Source of the DNA: Warburgia ugandensis
Taxonomy: Eukaryota > Streptophyta > Magnoliopsida > Canellales > Canellaceae
Assembly (NCBI GenBank): GCA_035236585.1
Contig: CP141138.1
Coordinates: 25,307,437-25,371,436 of the forward strand
Length of the DNA: 64,000 bases
Direction: 5' to 3'
A model generated the notes under the pieces. It was not told where the DNA came from. It did not search any database and saw only the letters and a program-made list of their open reading frames with translations. Below are positions 1-11,323 of the stretch, one piece after another (the first letter of the stretch is position 1; every line of letters begins with the position of its first letter). The translations under genes were made by a program, and so were the position numbers.

Positions 1-1937
1 CATCTATGCCCTCCATCATCCAGAATTGAAGGGTTATAGTCCTTACTTTATTTTTATAAATTTTAACCTAAAAGTAATTACAAAAAATTAAAAATTACAT
101 AAAACAACATGAAATAAGTTTAGGAAGTGGTTATAGATACTTGATTGGAGAAATAACATAGATTTGAAGCCCAATTTGAAATAAATACCCTTTGATGATA
201 AGATAGCCCGATAGTTGTTTGTTTTGTGATTTTTCATTGATTGCACCGTTGGATCTGGAAAATTGTTTTGGGGATGTTGTAGATTAGTAGTCTAGGATTG
301 TATGGAAGGTAGGATTTGTGAGATTCAATTTGGAACAGAGAGCTTAATTGAATTTAGGTCTCTTGTTCCAATTAGAGAGAGGAGAGAGAAAGTGCAAGAA
401 GGGAGATTTTTGGGATTTTTGGAATTTTGGGAAGGAATCTAGATCTAAATTTTCACTGTAAGCAAGCTGATGTCATGAGAATTTTAAGGAATATTTTTGG
501 AGGATTTTTAGAAGTGTATGTATAGATGTTTTTGAATTTTTCATAATTATTTGTAATAATCATGCTTCATTTCTTTTAAATATTAAATTAACATTGGATC
601 CTCCACTACCACCTCTTTCTCCACTAGCATTTGGTAGTGGTTTGAACATTCATTACATGTTTTTTGGCCGTTGGATTCATTTGTGGGCCCCTTGTGGGTC
701 CCATGAGGTGTGAAAGGACCATTTTGCCCTTTTATGGAGAAAAATCTATTTTATTCTTCTGAACTCGAAATTCAGCATACTTAGTGATGTTGAATTCGTA
801 TTTCTAAGTATATTCTAAATGGCGATGTCTTAGGTCTTGATTATGGGTAAAATTACCATTTTACCCTTTTATTCATAAACATGAAGAAAATTAAGGATTT
901 TTCATTTTAACTTGGAATTGAACATACTTAGTGTCATTTAGATATATTTTTTGAGTAAATTCATAATTTTTAAGTTTTAAATTATGTTATAATCTCTATA
1001 AAAATAGAATTTCCAATAACCTAATATTCTAGCCCAGAAATTTTGAAAATTCAAACTAAATTGATTTTCTCAATCAATTAGCAAAATTTGGGGTTATTAA
1101 AAATTGAGCCAATGAGATTTTATATTTTAAGATTTTGGGAAGTGAGATAATGGTTTGATAGACGAACCTAGATGAGTACTTGAGATTGCATTGGCAACTA
1201 TGCCAATGAAAGTTTAGTAAACTTTCTAGCTCTAGAGTATGTCTAGATGATTATTTTCATATAAGTACTTTAATGATTTTAATATGTTATGATTATACTT
1301 GAATTACCAAGTTGATTATATGTTCTCTATAGATACAAACATACAGTTGCATGATTATGCTTATGAGGTCTTGATGCATTGCAAGGAACGACTAAAAGAA
1401 TAGCCATAATATTTTATTGCATTAAGAATATGTTTTTGAAACATCTGAGAGTGCTTGCTTGATGACATGTCGATGAATTTTGAGTTTGTAATTTAGTTTT
1501 ATCTACTGAGTATATCTCCATGTACTTAACCTACCAAAAACCCTATAAATCTATGTGGAAAAGCAAAATTCAAGGGCTAGGTGATTAGAGAATTAGAAAT
1601 CAGTAGTAGTCACAAAGTGAGACACCAGTTCTAGAGAAACTCTTTCTAATATTGTTGTAAACTAGCACTTGACACTAAACAAACTTTATTGTTATGGAAC
1701 TCTACAGTATTAATTATACAGTGGATGAAAATACCTTGGGATATTTTAAATTAATTATAGTTTTATAGAACTTAGGCATGAGTCTAGTTTTTTGTGCATG
1801 GGATTAAGCCTCGGATATTTTAAAAATATTTTTTCTAAAGACTTTGGTTATGAAAAATGAATTTTCAAATAGGGATCCCAAGTTTCAAAATATTTTTATT
1901 TTCTTAAGGTTGTGTTTCAAAAACGTGGGGTTTTACA
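1..1937 (+). mobile_element. 5' LTR (left-truncated by window edge) of a Tekay-like Ty3/gypsy element
   Basis: The right edge is set by a terminal ...TTTTACA directly before a degenerate initiator-Met primer binding site and a gag-pol remnant. Bases 1-45 resemble 19346-19400 (shared CTATxCxCTCCATC and GTTATAGTC blocks), which lies about 620 bp into the 3' LTR. The full LTR would therefore be roughly 2.5 kb, a usual size for Tekay/Del elements. No coding sequence is supported here. AT-rich sequence dominates the block. Confidence 0.65.
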
Positions 1938-1939
1938 AT

Positions 1940-1951
1940 TGCTATCAAAGC
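1940..1951 (+). promoter_or_regulatory. Primer binding site, initiator Met tRNA, degenerate
   Basis: TGCTATCAAAGC differs at two positions from the consensus TGGTATCAGAGC and sits 2 nt after the LTR end. It sets the plus-strand orientation and the internal start of the Tekay-like element. Confidence 0.6.
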
Positions 1952-2159
1952 TCGATTTATGTCACTACAACCAATTATGCAATGGAAAACTTCTACCTCA
2001 AGCACACACAATGGAGCCATACACAATCAAGTGAAGTCTAATGCATGAAAGAATTTGATCTACAGACAACATCAATGGCCAACACATTAGGAAACTCATG
2101 CTATAGGGTTAGTAGGGGAAAAAAACTTCAGATTTAGGTAAGTAATACTTACAATTGAT

Positions 2160-3160
2160 CATTTTAATTTGAAAATAGATGGCAACTAAGAGAAATAACA
2201 AAGCGGTCCCTAAATCCACTAGCTTCGCATCTAGTTCATCAAGTAATGTAGGCTGCGAAGTTGTACAACAATTTGTGTAGTAACTCAGATAATAATAGCA
2301 AAACCAATAACAAGTAGCACCAAATGGTAATGCAAGAGCACAGGGTAGAAATGTTGGTAGGCCAGATAACTTATTGGACCAATTCAAGAAGATGACATCA
2401 TCATTCTCTGAGGAGGATGAAAATGACATGAGAGAGACTTAGATGTTCGAAGTGGAAAAGGTCCTACATGATAGGAAAGTAGTCATGGCCACATTCGTCA
2501 TGACAGGAGAGACAACTTCCTAGTTGTAGACCATGGGGCAAACTCAGTTTGAAGGAGTTGAGGTAATTTCATGGGAAGAATTCAAGATTGCCTTCTATGC
2601 TAAGTATTTCCCTTCTCATATCCAAAGACCAAATGAGAAGCCCTTGAGCTTGGAGTGAGGTGACATGAAGAATATACAATATGAGAACAAGTTCACCCAA
2701 CTCAAGAGATTCAGCCCTAACATGTGCACCACTAACGAGAGAGTGGTGAAGAAATTTGTAGATGCTTTGACTACTGAATTGAGGAACAAAGTCTTCAATG
2801 TTCAACCTGCCACTATGGCTAGGGCAGTCAAGATGGCCTCAATTTCGAGAAGGACTTCAAGCAAGCTTAGACAGAGAGGAAAGGTAAGTTCTCACCACTT
2901 GTGGATGATTTAGGAAAGAAAAAGAGGCCTATGTAGTCTACTGGGTCTCAATAATCACAGAAGCATCAATTTGGTAGCCGTAGGAAGGCACCCAACTCCA
3001 GACCATGCCCAATGTGCAAGAGGTACCATTGGGGCAGACCTCACCAAACTCCAGGTAATTTGTGTTACAATTGTGAGGGGATAGGACATTTTACTGAGAA
3101 CTATCCAAAGAAGAAGCCAGAGAGAGAAGCTCCAAAAGATGAGATTCCTTGAAGCTAGGG
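2160..3160 (+). pseudogene. gag: Ty3/gypsy (Tekay-like) gag remnant
   Basis: The capsid (Retrotrans_gag) region is recognisable in 2665-2913: a YENKFTQL block, then VVKKFVDALTTELRNKV, then an alanine/methionine-rich helix. At about 3003-3115 follow a CPMCKRYH motif and a CCHC-type zinc knuckle read as CYNCEGIGHFTENYP. The last knuckle cysteine is replaced by tyrosine. Stops interrupt the frame between these blocks and no single reading frame spans the gene. Family knowledge: gag packages the element RNA in cytoplasmic particles. It is followed on the same strand by protease and RT remnants, as expected for a chromovirus. It is certainly non-functional. Confidence 0.8.
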
Positions 3161-3189
3161 ACATGTGTTCTCCATCACTTCAAGATAAG

Positions 3190-4900
3190 CACAGATGTCA
3201 AATGCGGTGGTGGAGGGTACACTTCATATTTATGATAGACCTGCTAGAATATTATTTGTTACGAGTTCTACACATTCTTTCTTATCTATGAGTTTGTAAT
3301 ATGCTTAGAATGTCCAATCCAGAATTTAGGATTTTATCAAGAGGTCATGAATCCATTGGGTGAGTTCATATGCACAAAAAAATACATTTATGATGTTCTA
3401 ATTATAGTTGAGGAAAGATAAATGGATGCTTATTTGATCCTCTTGAATATGACAGACTATAAAGTTATCTTAGGGATGGATTTGTTGCCTTGACATTTGA
3501 TGACCTTAGTATCTTTGATGTTCCATGAGAGGTGACTATCTCCTTCCAAGGTAGACGAGATTTTATAGGAGAATGTGTTATTTCTACAAGAAAGGTGGCT
3601 AGACACATTGCTAGAGGATGCCAAGCCTTTTTGGCTAAGGTGAAAAACTCAAGTTAAAAGAGGTGGATGTAGTCCATGAGTTTTTAGATATATTTCATGA
3701 GAAGTTACCTGGATTGCAACCCAAAAGAGAGATATACTTCACCACTAAGTCAACTACTAGAATTGCTTGATAAGGAATTCATTTGGCCTAGTGTTTCACT
3801 ATGGGTAGCTCTAGTCCTTTTTGTCAAGGAGAAAGATGGATCAATGAGGCTTCACATTGACTACCGGATGCTTAACAGAGTGACAATAAAGAGTAAGTAT
3901 TCTCTACCTTGGATAGATGACCTATTTGATCAATTGTAGGCACTTAAAGTTTTCTTGAAGAACGACTTAAGGTTATGGTACCTCCAATTGAGAATCAAGG
4001 AAGAAGATATTCAAAAGACAGCATTTAGGATTCTTCATGGACATTTTGAATTCAGAGTCATGCCATTTAGGTTGACAAATGCACCTGATGCAATTATGAA
4101 TCTCATAAACAAGGTGTTCAAGCCATGCCTAGATAAATTTGTTGTTGTATTTGTGGATGACATCCTAGGTTATTCAGAGAGTCTAGAGAAGCACCAAGAA
4201 GACTTGCAAGTGGTGTTGCATAAACTTAGGACATGTCACTTGTACACCAAGTTTAGCAAGTGTCAATTCTTGTTGGAAGAGGTCAATTTTTTGGGCCTTG
4301 TCATCTCTTAGGATGGAGTAGCAATGGACATAGCAAAGGTAGAGGTAGTGGAGAAGTGGGAAACACTTAAGATGGTGGTCATGATGTAGAGTTTCCTAGG
4401 ACTTATAGTATACTGCCATATATTTATTGAAGGATTCTCACATATCACCTTATCATTGACCAAGCTTATTGAGAAAGATGGAAGATTCATATGAGATGAA
4501 AGGTATGAGGCTAGTTTCCAGTAGTTGAAGAGTAGACTAACCATTGTACCAATGCTTACATTACCATCTAGTAATGGAGGTCTCGACATTTATAGTGGTT
4601 CCTTAGCAAAAGGCTTAGATGTGTGTTAATGCAAATACACATGGTATATGTGTAAGTATGCTCTCTAGAGGTAGCTACAAGGAGTGATTGAATGTAAGTC
4701 AAAAGTACAACATTAGAATGCAAAATCTTTTAAAAGGAACTTGGTTGTATGATCTGTTATCATAGATAAAGTTCTCGAGGTCCACAGGGATAACAAGGAG
4801 ACACAAGCACTAGTTGGCAAACCAAGTTTCACCTAAGACATTGTAGGTAGTTTCTGAATGCATGAGAGATTGGTGGTTCTAGCAAGTGCTAAATTGAGGC
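3190..4900 (+). pseudogene. pol: Ty3/gypsy (Tekay-like) protease, reverse transcriptase and RNase H remnant
   Basis: The protease site near 3260 reads VTSSTHSFLS where DSGATHSF is usual, so the catalytic aspartate is lost. Reverse transcriptase is clear from about 3690: [20 protein letters not shown], then [16 protein letters not shown], a TAG, then [19 protein letters not shown] and [12 protein letters not shown]. The polymerase box is FVDD rather than the usual YVDD. After 4311 a TAG stands just before DGVAMDIAKVE, and a connection/RNase H-like stretch continues to about 4900 with more stops. Several stops sit where Gln, Lys or Trp codons are expected (for example 3937-3939). The product would have copied element RNA into DNA, but this copy cannot. 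Confidence 0.88.
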
Positions 4901-4979
4901 AAGAGATTTTCAAAGATGCACTTAGTGTCTTAGTATACTATTCATTCTAGTGGTACAAAAATGCACCAAGACTTGAAGA

Positions 4980-6000
4980 GGTACTTTTGGTGAAACAATA
5001 TGAAGATGAATGTGAGAGAGTTTGTGAAGAAATGTTTGATATGTCTATAAGTTAAGGCCTAGCATCAAAAGTTGATGAGACTTTTACAACCCCTTAAGCT
5101 TCTTGAGTAGATGTGGGATCACATCACTATGGATTTCATGGTGGTTTTACTCAAGACATCCATAGAACATGATATGCTATGGGTAATCATAGATCAGCTA
5201 ATAAAATTGGCACATTTTCTCCCCATCTAATAGAATCAGAGTGTCGATAGTTTAGCACAATCTGTATATGCAAGAGGTTGTAAGTTTACATAGGATACCC
5301 ATTATAATTACTTCTGATAGAGATAACTGATACACATCTCAGTTTTGGAGATATGTATAAGAGTCATTAGGATTTTCATTGAGTTGCAGTACAACATTCA
5401 TCCTCAGATAGATGGTTAGTCTAAGAGGATGGCCTAGACTTTGGAGGATATGCCAAAGGCTGTGCAATTTGGTGGAAAGTTAACTGGGATGAGAACTTAC
5501 CATTAGTGGAGTTTGCATACAATAACATTTTTCACTCAAATATCGACATCACTCCTTATGATGCATCATACATAAGGCCTTGCCATTCATTGACTTGTTG
5601 GAGTGAGTCAGAGTGGATTAAATAATATAGTCGAGCTAGTAAAGCAGTGTGCTACTAAAGTGAAGCTTATCACAAATGACTTTTTGCAGCACATGGCAAA
5701 TAGAATTGGACCTTTTGAGATTTCATTGATAGAATCAGTGTAGTAGCATATTGATTAGCATTACCACCACATTTATTAGTTGTCCAAAACATTTTCCATG
5801 TGTTCATCCTACATAGACATATATTGGATCCTTATCATGTGCTTGATCAAGTAACAAGAGAGGTGCATCATGACTTGACATTTAGGACGAAGTTTATATG
5901 GATCTTGGATAGGAAAGATTAGAAACTATGAAATAAGGAGATTTCTTTGGTCTAAGTCCTTTGACAACAATATTCATTTGATGAAACCACATGAGAACTA
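4980..6000 (+). pseudogene. pol: Ty3/gypsy (Tekay-like) integrase and chromodomain remnant
   Basis: Around 5090-5220 the integrase core reads LLE*MWDHITMDFM then WVIIDQLIKLAHFLP, the expected start of the catalytic fold, with TAG where Trp is usual. Later blocks (5380-5560) resemble the HPQ.DGQ and ALPLVEFAYNN region with frame breaks. From about 5790 the C-terminal part resembles HVSMLRKY.DPSHVL followed by a degenerate chromodomain-type tail (LDRK, KEISLV, FDETT, MREKYLEL). This order and tail are typical of Tekay-type chromoviruses. Stops in every block make it inactive. Confidence 0.78.
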
Positions 6001-6065
6001 TAGTAAAAAATGAGAGAGAAGTATTTAGAATTATATGTAATTGGAGATTAGTAGAATTTTGGGGG

Positions 6066-6649
6066 CGAAATTCCTTGAAGTGGGAGATAATATAATATCT
6101 TAAATTTTTGTAATAATTTAGACTCATAATGGAATAGGAACTTTTATATTTACTATGAGGCTATAGTTTTAATAGTTAAATAACTTAAGAGTGATACTCA
6201 CATTGAGGGTGAGAAGTGTCTCATAAAGAGTGAAGGTCCATGGTAGAAGTCCACATGACTTAGATGTTTGGAATATGGAGAAGCCCTTGTGTTAATTGGT
6301 TTCTAATGAGGAGGCCATAATATTAATTAACAAATATGTTTTGATTAGGGCCCATGTAACAAAAGGTTGGCACTTAAGTGACCCAACTTTGTGAATAGAA
6401 AGAGAGCCTAGGAAGGTTTAAAGTTGGAAGTTCTAGATCTGAAGATGAGTGTTTGGTTGGCATGGATTTTAGACGAAAAACTTACCAAGTGAAGACATCA
6501 TGTTATAGGAAGGATATTGACATGCATTAGAATAGGATTTAAAATTAGAAACTGTGTTAGATTAAAGCTTGGCTCTTTCATTTTGATAATTAGGACTGCA
6601 AACTTGGTCAAAAATTTAGCAATTGGTTTGTGATGAAGTTTCTCTATCC
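6066..6649 (+). mobile_element. Polypurine tract and left part of the 3' LTR of the Tekay-like element
   Basis: The sequence GGCGAAATTCCTTGAAGTGG (from 6065) followed by a purine run is the characteristic chromovirus 3' junction. The LTR starts near 6091, where TGTAATATC is expected but TATAATATC is present. The LTR continues to 6657 and is cut by the hAT-ended element. It resumes at 19284 and can be followed to about 19430 before homology to the 5' LTR fades. Confidence 0.7.
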
Positions 6650-6907
6650 GTTGAGTATAGGCCTGGCAATTCGGGTTGGTGGGTCGTGTTTGTGTTGACA
6701 TGAACACGACATGATTAGAGCTATGGGTCGACACGAACATAACACGATTAATAGTTGTGTCAAAAACCTATGACTCGAACACGACCCAGTTCTTAAAAAA
6801 TTGACACGACACGATCCATGTAACATGATTAAGTGACTGAGTCGTGTTTGGATGACACGACATGATACAAAATGGCATGATTCGTTAACATGAGTTACTT
6901 AATAACT

Positions 6908-7090
6908 AAACCCTAAAATATAGGATGGTTATTTAATAACCGTCCTATATAATATACAAATATAAGATGCCTACTTATCAACTGTCTTATAGAACCTAAA
7001 AATATAGGACGGTTTTGTATTAACCGTCCTATAAGACTGTAAAACCTTTAATTTATATAGGATGGTTACTTATTAATCGTCCTATATAGC
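6908..7090. repeat. Palindromic repeat block A (ATAGGAYGGTT / AACCGTCCTAT)
   Basis: The motif ATAGGACGGTT and its complement AACCGTCCTAT alternate every 20-40 bp, so successive pairs can form hairpins. The block is homologous in direct orientation to 18822-19020 (shared 20-mer ATATAAGATGCCTACTTATC). It lies between the left hAT arm and the 3' side of the transposase gene. Confidence 0.85.
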
Positions 7091-7853
7091 TTTAATCTTC
7101 TGATTCTGAACTGAATCTCTGATCACCTGAAAAGTTAGCCCCAAATGAATACTTCTGATCTTCTGAAGGGGATGACGCCTTGATGTAAATACTTCATCGA
7201 TTAGGTTATTGGAGCTCTCAATGTTGTGTGCTCGTCCTCAAATGCAGCAATGAGGTTCTGTAGCAGAAAAACAGAAATTGCATCTACTTGTTTCAGTGTT
7301 TGAGTTCAGCACAATAGCACATGGCATGGCACTTAAATGCTTAACTTGGGTAAGATGTCCTCATTCAAGAACTTCATATTTATACTTTCTTGTGTAGGGT
7401 GAAGAGCTAGCTAAAGAGGCTAGCATGACCAGTGAATGGAATTGTTGCAAATGTTGTCGAGGACCCAACAGTACACCTTTCAATGAATGGAAAGAACAGA
7501 GGAAGACCTGATGGCGTGGGTCTTTTAGTTATGAACTAAAATTTTCAACCCCCACATGAATTGTCAGGATGGAATTCATTTCCCCAACTCCTTTCATGCT
7601 CCACATGACAATTTACACAGACAAACACAGAAAGCATTACCAACTAGTATTGGTGAACCTTGATCCATACCAAATTACCAATAAAGTTCTTGTAATATTT
7701 TATTTAGAAGCAACATAGTACTTTACACCACTCACATGAGGTCTAAAAGAGATTCAAATGAATTAAATAACTAGGGATTAAGTAGCACTTGAGAGATGGT
7801 CCTTAGTTATGAAAATTATACAAATTTAATATAAGTTATGAAAATTATACAAA
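7091..7853. other. Non-coding interval between repeat block A and hAT transposase stop
   Basis: No coding homology or structured repeat is seen. It probably includes the 3' untranslated region of the minus-strand hAT transposase. Confidence 0.5.
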
Positions 7854-10355
7854 TTAATCAAAATGAATTATTCTAGAGTCTTCAATTGGTTGAGGTGGTC
7901 TTGCACTGCTACTTATGCTTACAATGTCCTCAGCAAGCTCATCAATGGCAACTGTAATGGTAGAGTCTACAATCATATAGAATAAACATGCATTAGTCAT
8001 TACTAAACTCACATAAAATATAGTTTAAGTATAGAATCATAAAGTATTACCTTTCAATCTATATAGCCAATCTCTTACACAAATAAATGCTTGCACTATA
8101 TCTAACTTTAAAGTAGATCTATATTGGTCAAGAACCAGACCACCAACACTAAAAGTAGACTCTGATGCAACTATAGATATGGGAATGCTCAAGACATCAC
8201 GAGCCATGGTAGCAAGTTCAAGATACCTAAAATCAACATTTGAATCAAATATAAATGTAAATAAGATTATAAAAAATAATATTTTTATGAGACAAGAGAT
8301 TATCAATCAACCAACCTGTATTGATTGCCTTTCCAGAATGCAAGAATGTCCAGCTTTGACTCTTGCAATCTTGGTTCATCTAAATAATGCTCCAATTGTG
8401 ATTTTTGCATAGCCAAAGAACCTCCTTCACTTTCAAATGAATCAAATTCCTAATGCAAATGCAATTATATTATTCAACTTAATGTAAGACAATTCATAGT
8501 AAAATATAATATGCTAAGCAACATATAATGAGAGATATAATTATAAATATAAATACCTTCATGACATCTAAAACCTCTTGACTATATGACAAGTTTTATC
8601 TATCATCAACATCAAGAGCACTACCTTTAGCCATTAGAGAAGATAAGGAAGGATTAGGGGAACTCTTAACCATATATTCATTGAAGAGAAAGAATAACTT
8701 TTCCCGAACATGAGCAAACTCCAAGCAACCATTACCAAACAATTTCTTGTATGAGAATTCCACAAAGGAGAGCTTATATCGAGGATCCAATACACATGCA
8801 ATTGCCAAAATGGTGCTGAATTCAGATCAGTACTTTGAAAACTTGGCAAACATTTGGGTGGACATACGCTTCATATAATCATCATCACTTCTCATGTATT
8901 GTGTTAAACTCAAATAAATTACAAATGCTGCATGAAAGTAGAGATGTGTTGTAGGAAACTTAGATTCAGAAAATATGTAGGTTGCATCATAAAAAATTGC
9001 CAAAAACTTTAAAATTTTGTAGCCTTTTCCCATTCATCGATAGAAGGACAGTGCTTATAATTTGAGTCACTTAGTTCTAAGTGACAAAATGCACATTGGT
9101 AACAAAGAGCACTTTCAAGCATCACATAGGTTGAATTCCATCTTGTAGGACAATCTTGTCTTAAGCCCTTTTTTGTCTTAATTGACATGTGATTCACACA
9201 CTCTAAAAAATTTTGTTTTTTACTTTGCGATGGTTTGACATACTTGATACTCTCTCGAATTTTTTGAATAACATCATCTATTTCTTTTAAACCATCTTGC
9301 ACAATCAAATTCAAAACATGACAACAACAACGAAGATGATGGAACTTTTCACCACAAACAATAGTGTTTTTGATGTTTAATTGTGCCTTAACAGCTCAAC
9401 AGAAGAATCATTAGCAAAAGCATTATCTAAAGTGATTGAAAAAATCTTTTTCTCAATCCCCCATTCTACCAATAATGAGTATACCTTTTCTGCTAATGAT
9501 ATTCCATTATGTAGAGGTGGTAGAAAACAAAATTTTAATATCCTCTTGTGTAAGACCCACTCATTATCTAAAAAATGTGTTGTGAGACTTTTATATCCAT
9601 CAGTAATACAAGAAGTCCACAAATCAGATGTCAAACTTATCCTACCAGGTGCCAACTCTAACATGCCTTTTATCTTTCCTTTTTATCTTTTATACATTCT
9701 CAGAACATCTGCTTTTATTGTATTTCTATTAATCAAATGCAAATCTGCATGCAAATATTTTAGTAGAGCTCTAATTCCATCATACTCAACAAATTGGAAA
9801 TGCAAATCATGCATAACAACTGCAGCTGCTACTAACTCACGAAAAAATTCAGGATCAAACTTATTATTTGAATGACATACTCCCCTGACTTTGAGATAAA
9901 AGCAATTGGCCTATATCATGAGAAGAGCTCCATTGACAAGTCTTTATATGAAGTTTTATGTTACCTGTACCAAATTTGCTGTCGCAAATATATATCGCAG
10001 AGCACTTCTTGCATTTACACCTTTGCCTTCCATCTTCTAATACCGAAAGGTATTAAAAAAAATTCCAAACAGGAGACATTAGCTTCCTATGCTTTTTACC
10101 TTTGTTAGATTTTGAAACTAACTCCACGTTCTCCAAATCAGCAAGCATATCATCGTCATTGTTGTGCAACATATTCAAATTATTAAAAACATCAGTGCTC
10201 CCAACTTGTGCCTATATTATAATTGATAAGAAAAATTTAGTTCACAGTAAACATCAATTACTAATAAGGGAGTGAGGAATGAAAAGAGAAATAGAATGAT
10301 AAAGAAATAATAGCAAACAAACAAATACCTGTGGTGCTGTAGGTGTGCTACTCAT
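7854..10355 (-). pseudogene. hAT superfamily transposase, five exons, broken
   Basis: The ATG at 10355 starts a 9-codon exon (10329-10355). Later exons with GT..AG borders are 8557-10211, 8316-8449, 8051-8226 and 7854-7966 (TAA stop). The last three total 423 nt, in phase. Domains in order: a BED-type zinc finger (CKCKKC, then GTGNIKLHIKTC, near 10000-9900); the RNase H-like catalytic fold (ISLTSDLWTS, ITLDNAFAND, RQDCPTRWNSTYVML, ACVLDPRYKL); and the C-terminal dimerisation domain (ISIVASESTFSVGG). It would bind element ends and cut them out in the nucleus. Breaks: single-base frameshifts near 9384-9394 and 9005-9022, TGA at 8827-8829 where Trp is expected, and TAA at 8596-8598. Splice sites are preserved, so decay is modest. 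Confidence 0.93.
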
Positions 10356-10499
10356 TGTGTGAGAATGGTTGAAGATATGTGGGAAGAAAAATCTGAGAGA
10401 GATGTAAAACCAGCTAGGGCTTTCACCGATTCATTAAAAATATTAAGTGTTATTCCTCTCTCTTGCATCGAGTTAGTAAATAAAAGGAAATTTAAAACC

Positions 10500-10990
10500 T
10501 AATACAGGACGATTCCTTGACAATAGTCCTATAAAATCACAAAATAAAAGACTATTACAACATAACAGTCCTATATTATTGGATAGTCTAGAACGATTAA
10601 AACATAATAGTCCAATATTAGGTAAAACAAATAAGATGGTTAATGAATAATGGTCCTATTTTACTTAGAAATATAGGACAATTACAAAATAACAGTCCTA
10701 TAATTTTACAAACATAAAGGACGGTTAGCAATTAGCCGTCCTATATATGTTTAAAATATAGGACCATTATTTCGTAACCGTCCTTTAAGTATACTATAAT
10801 ATAGGACGGCTTCCATACAACCCTCCTATTTATATAAACAATATAGGATGGTTATTTGAAACCTGTCCCATATTATGTATTTAAATTTTTTACTATTGTA
10901 TAATTTATCTAATATAGGACTGTTATGTACAAACCGTCCTATAATTTTAAACATACAGGACGTTTAGTTCATAACCATCCTATATTTTAT
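10500..10990. repeat. Palindromic repeat block B (AGGACGGTT / AACCGTCCT)
   Basis: There are about a dozen copies of TATAGGAC.GTTA and its complement, more diverged than in block A. The block lies immediately upstream of the hAT transposase start, so it could overlap that gene's promoter. Confidence 0.82.
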
Positions 10991-10995
10991 AATCA

Positions 10996-11323
10996 ACTAA
11001 TGAGTTATTAATTACATAACTCTTTCTATAGTTCTATTCTCATTCTCACCTAATGAGTTAATTACATAACTCATCTTTCTATACTCATTATCCACTAATG
11101 AGTTAATTACATAACTCTTCTCTTTCTATACTCATTATCAAGTAATGTGTTAATTACATAACTCTTCATAGTTCTATACCCATTCTCATTTAATGAGTTA
11201 ATTACATAACTCTTTCTTTACTTATCCTTAACTAATGAATTAAATCCTCAACCTCAACAACTAATGAGTTACTTATAACTTTTTTTAAGGTCATCCTTAA
11301 TTAAGATGAGTTAATTACATAAC
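10996..11323 (+). repeat. Minisatellite with TAATGAGTTAATTACATAAC core, left part
   Basis: Units of roughly 45-60 bp each contain TAATGAGTTAATTACATAAC followed by a pyrimidine-rich CTCTTTCTATA stretch. The array is interrupted at 11323 by a solo LTR and resumes at 13136-13225. Confidence 0.85.
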
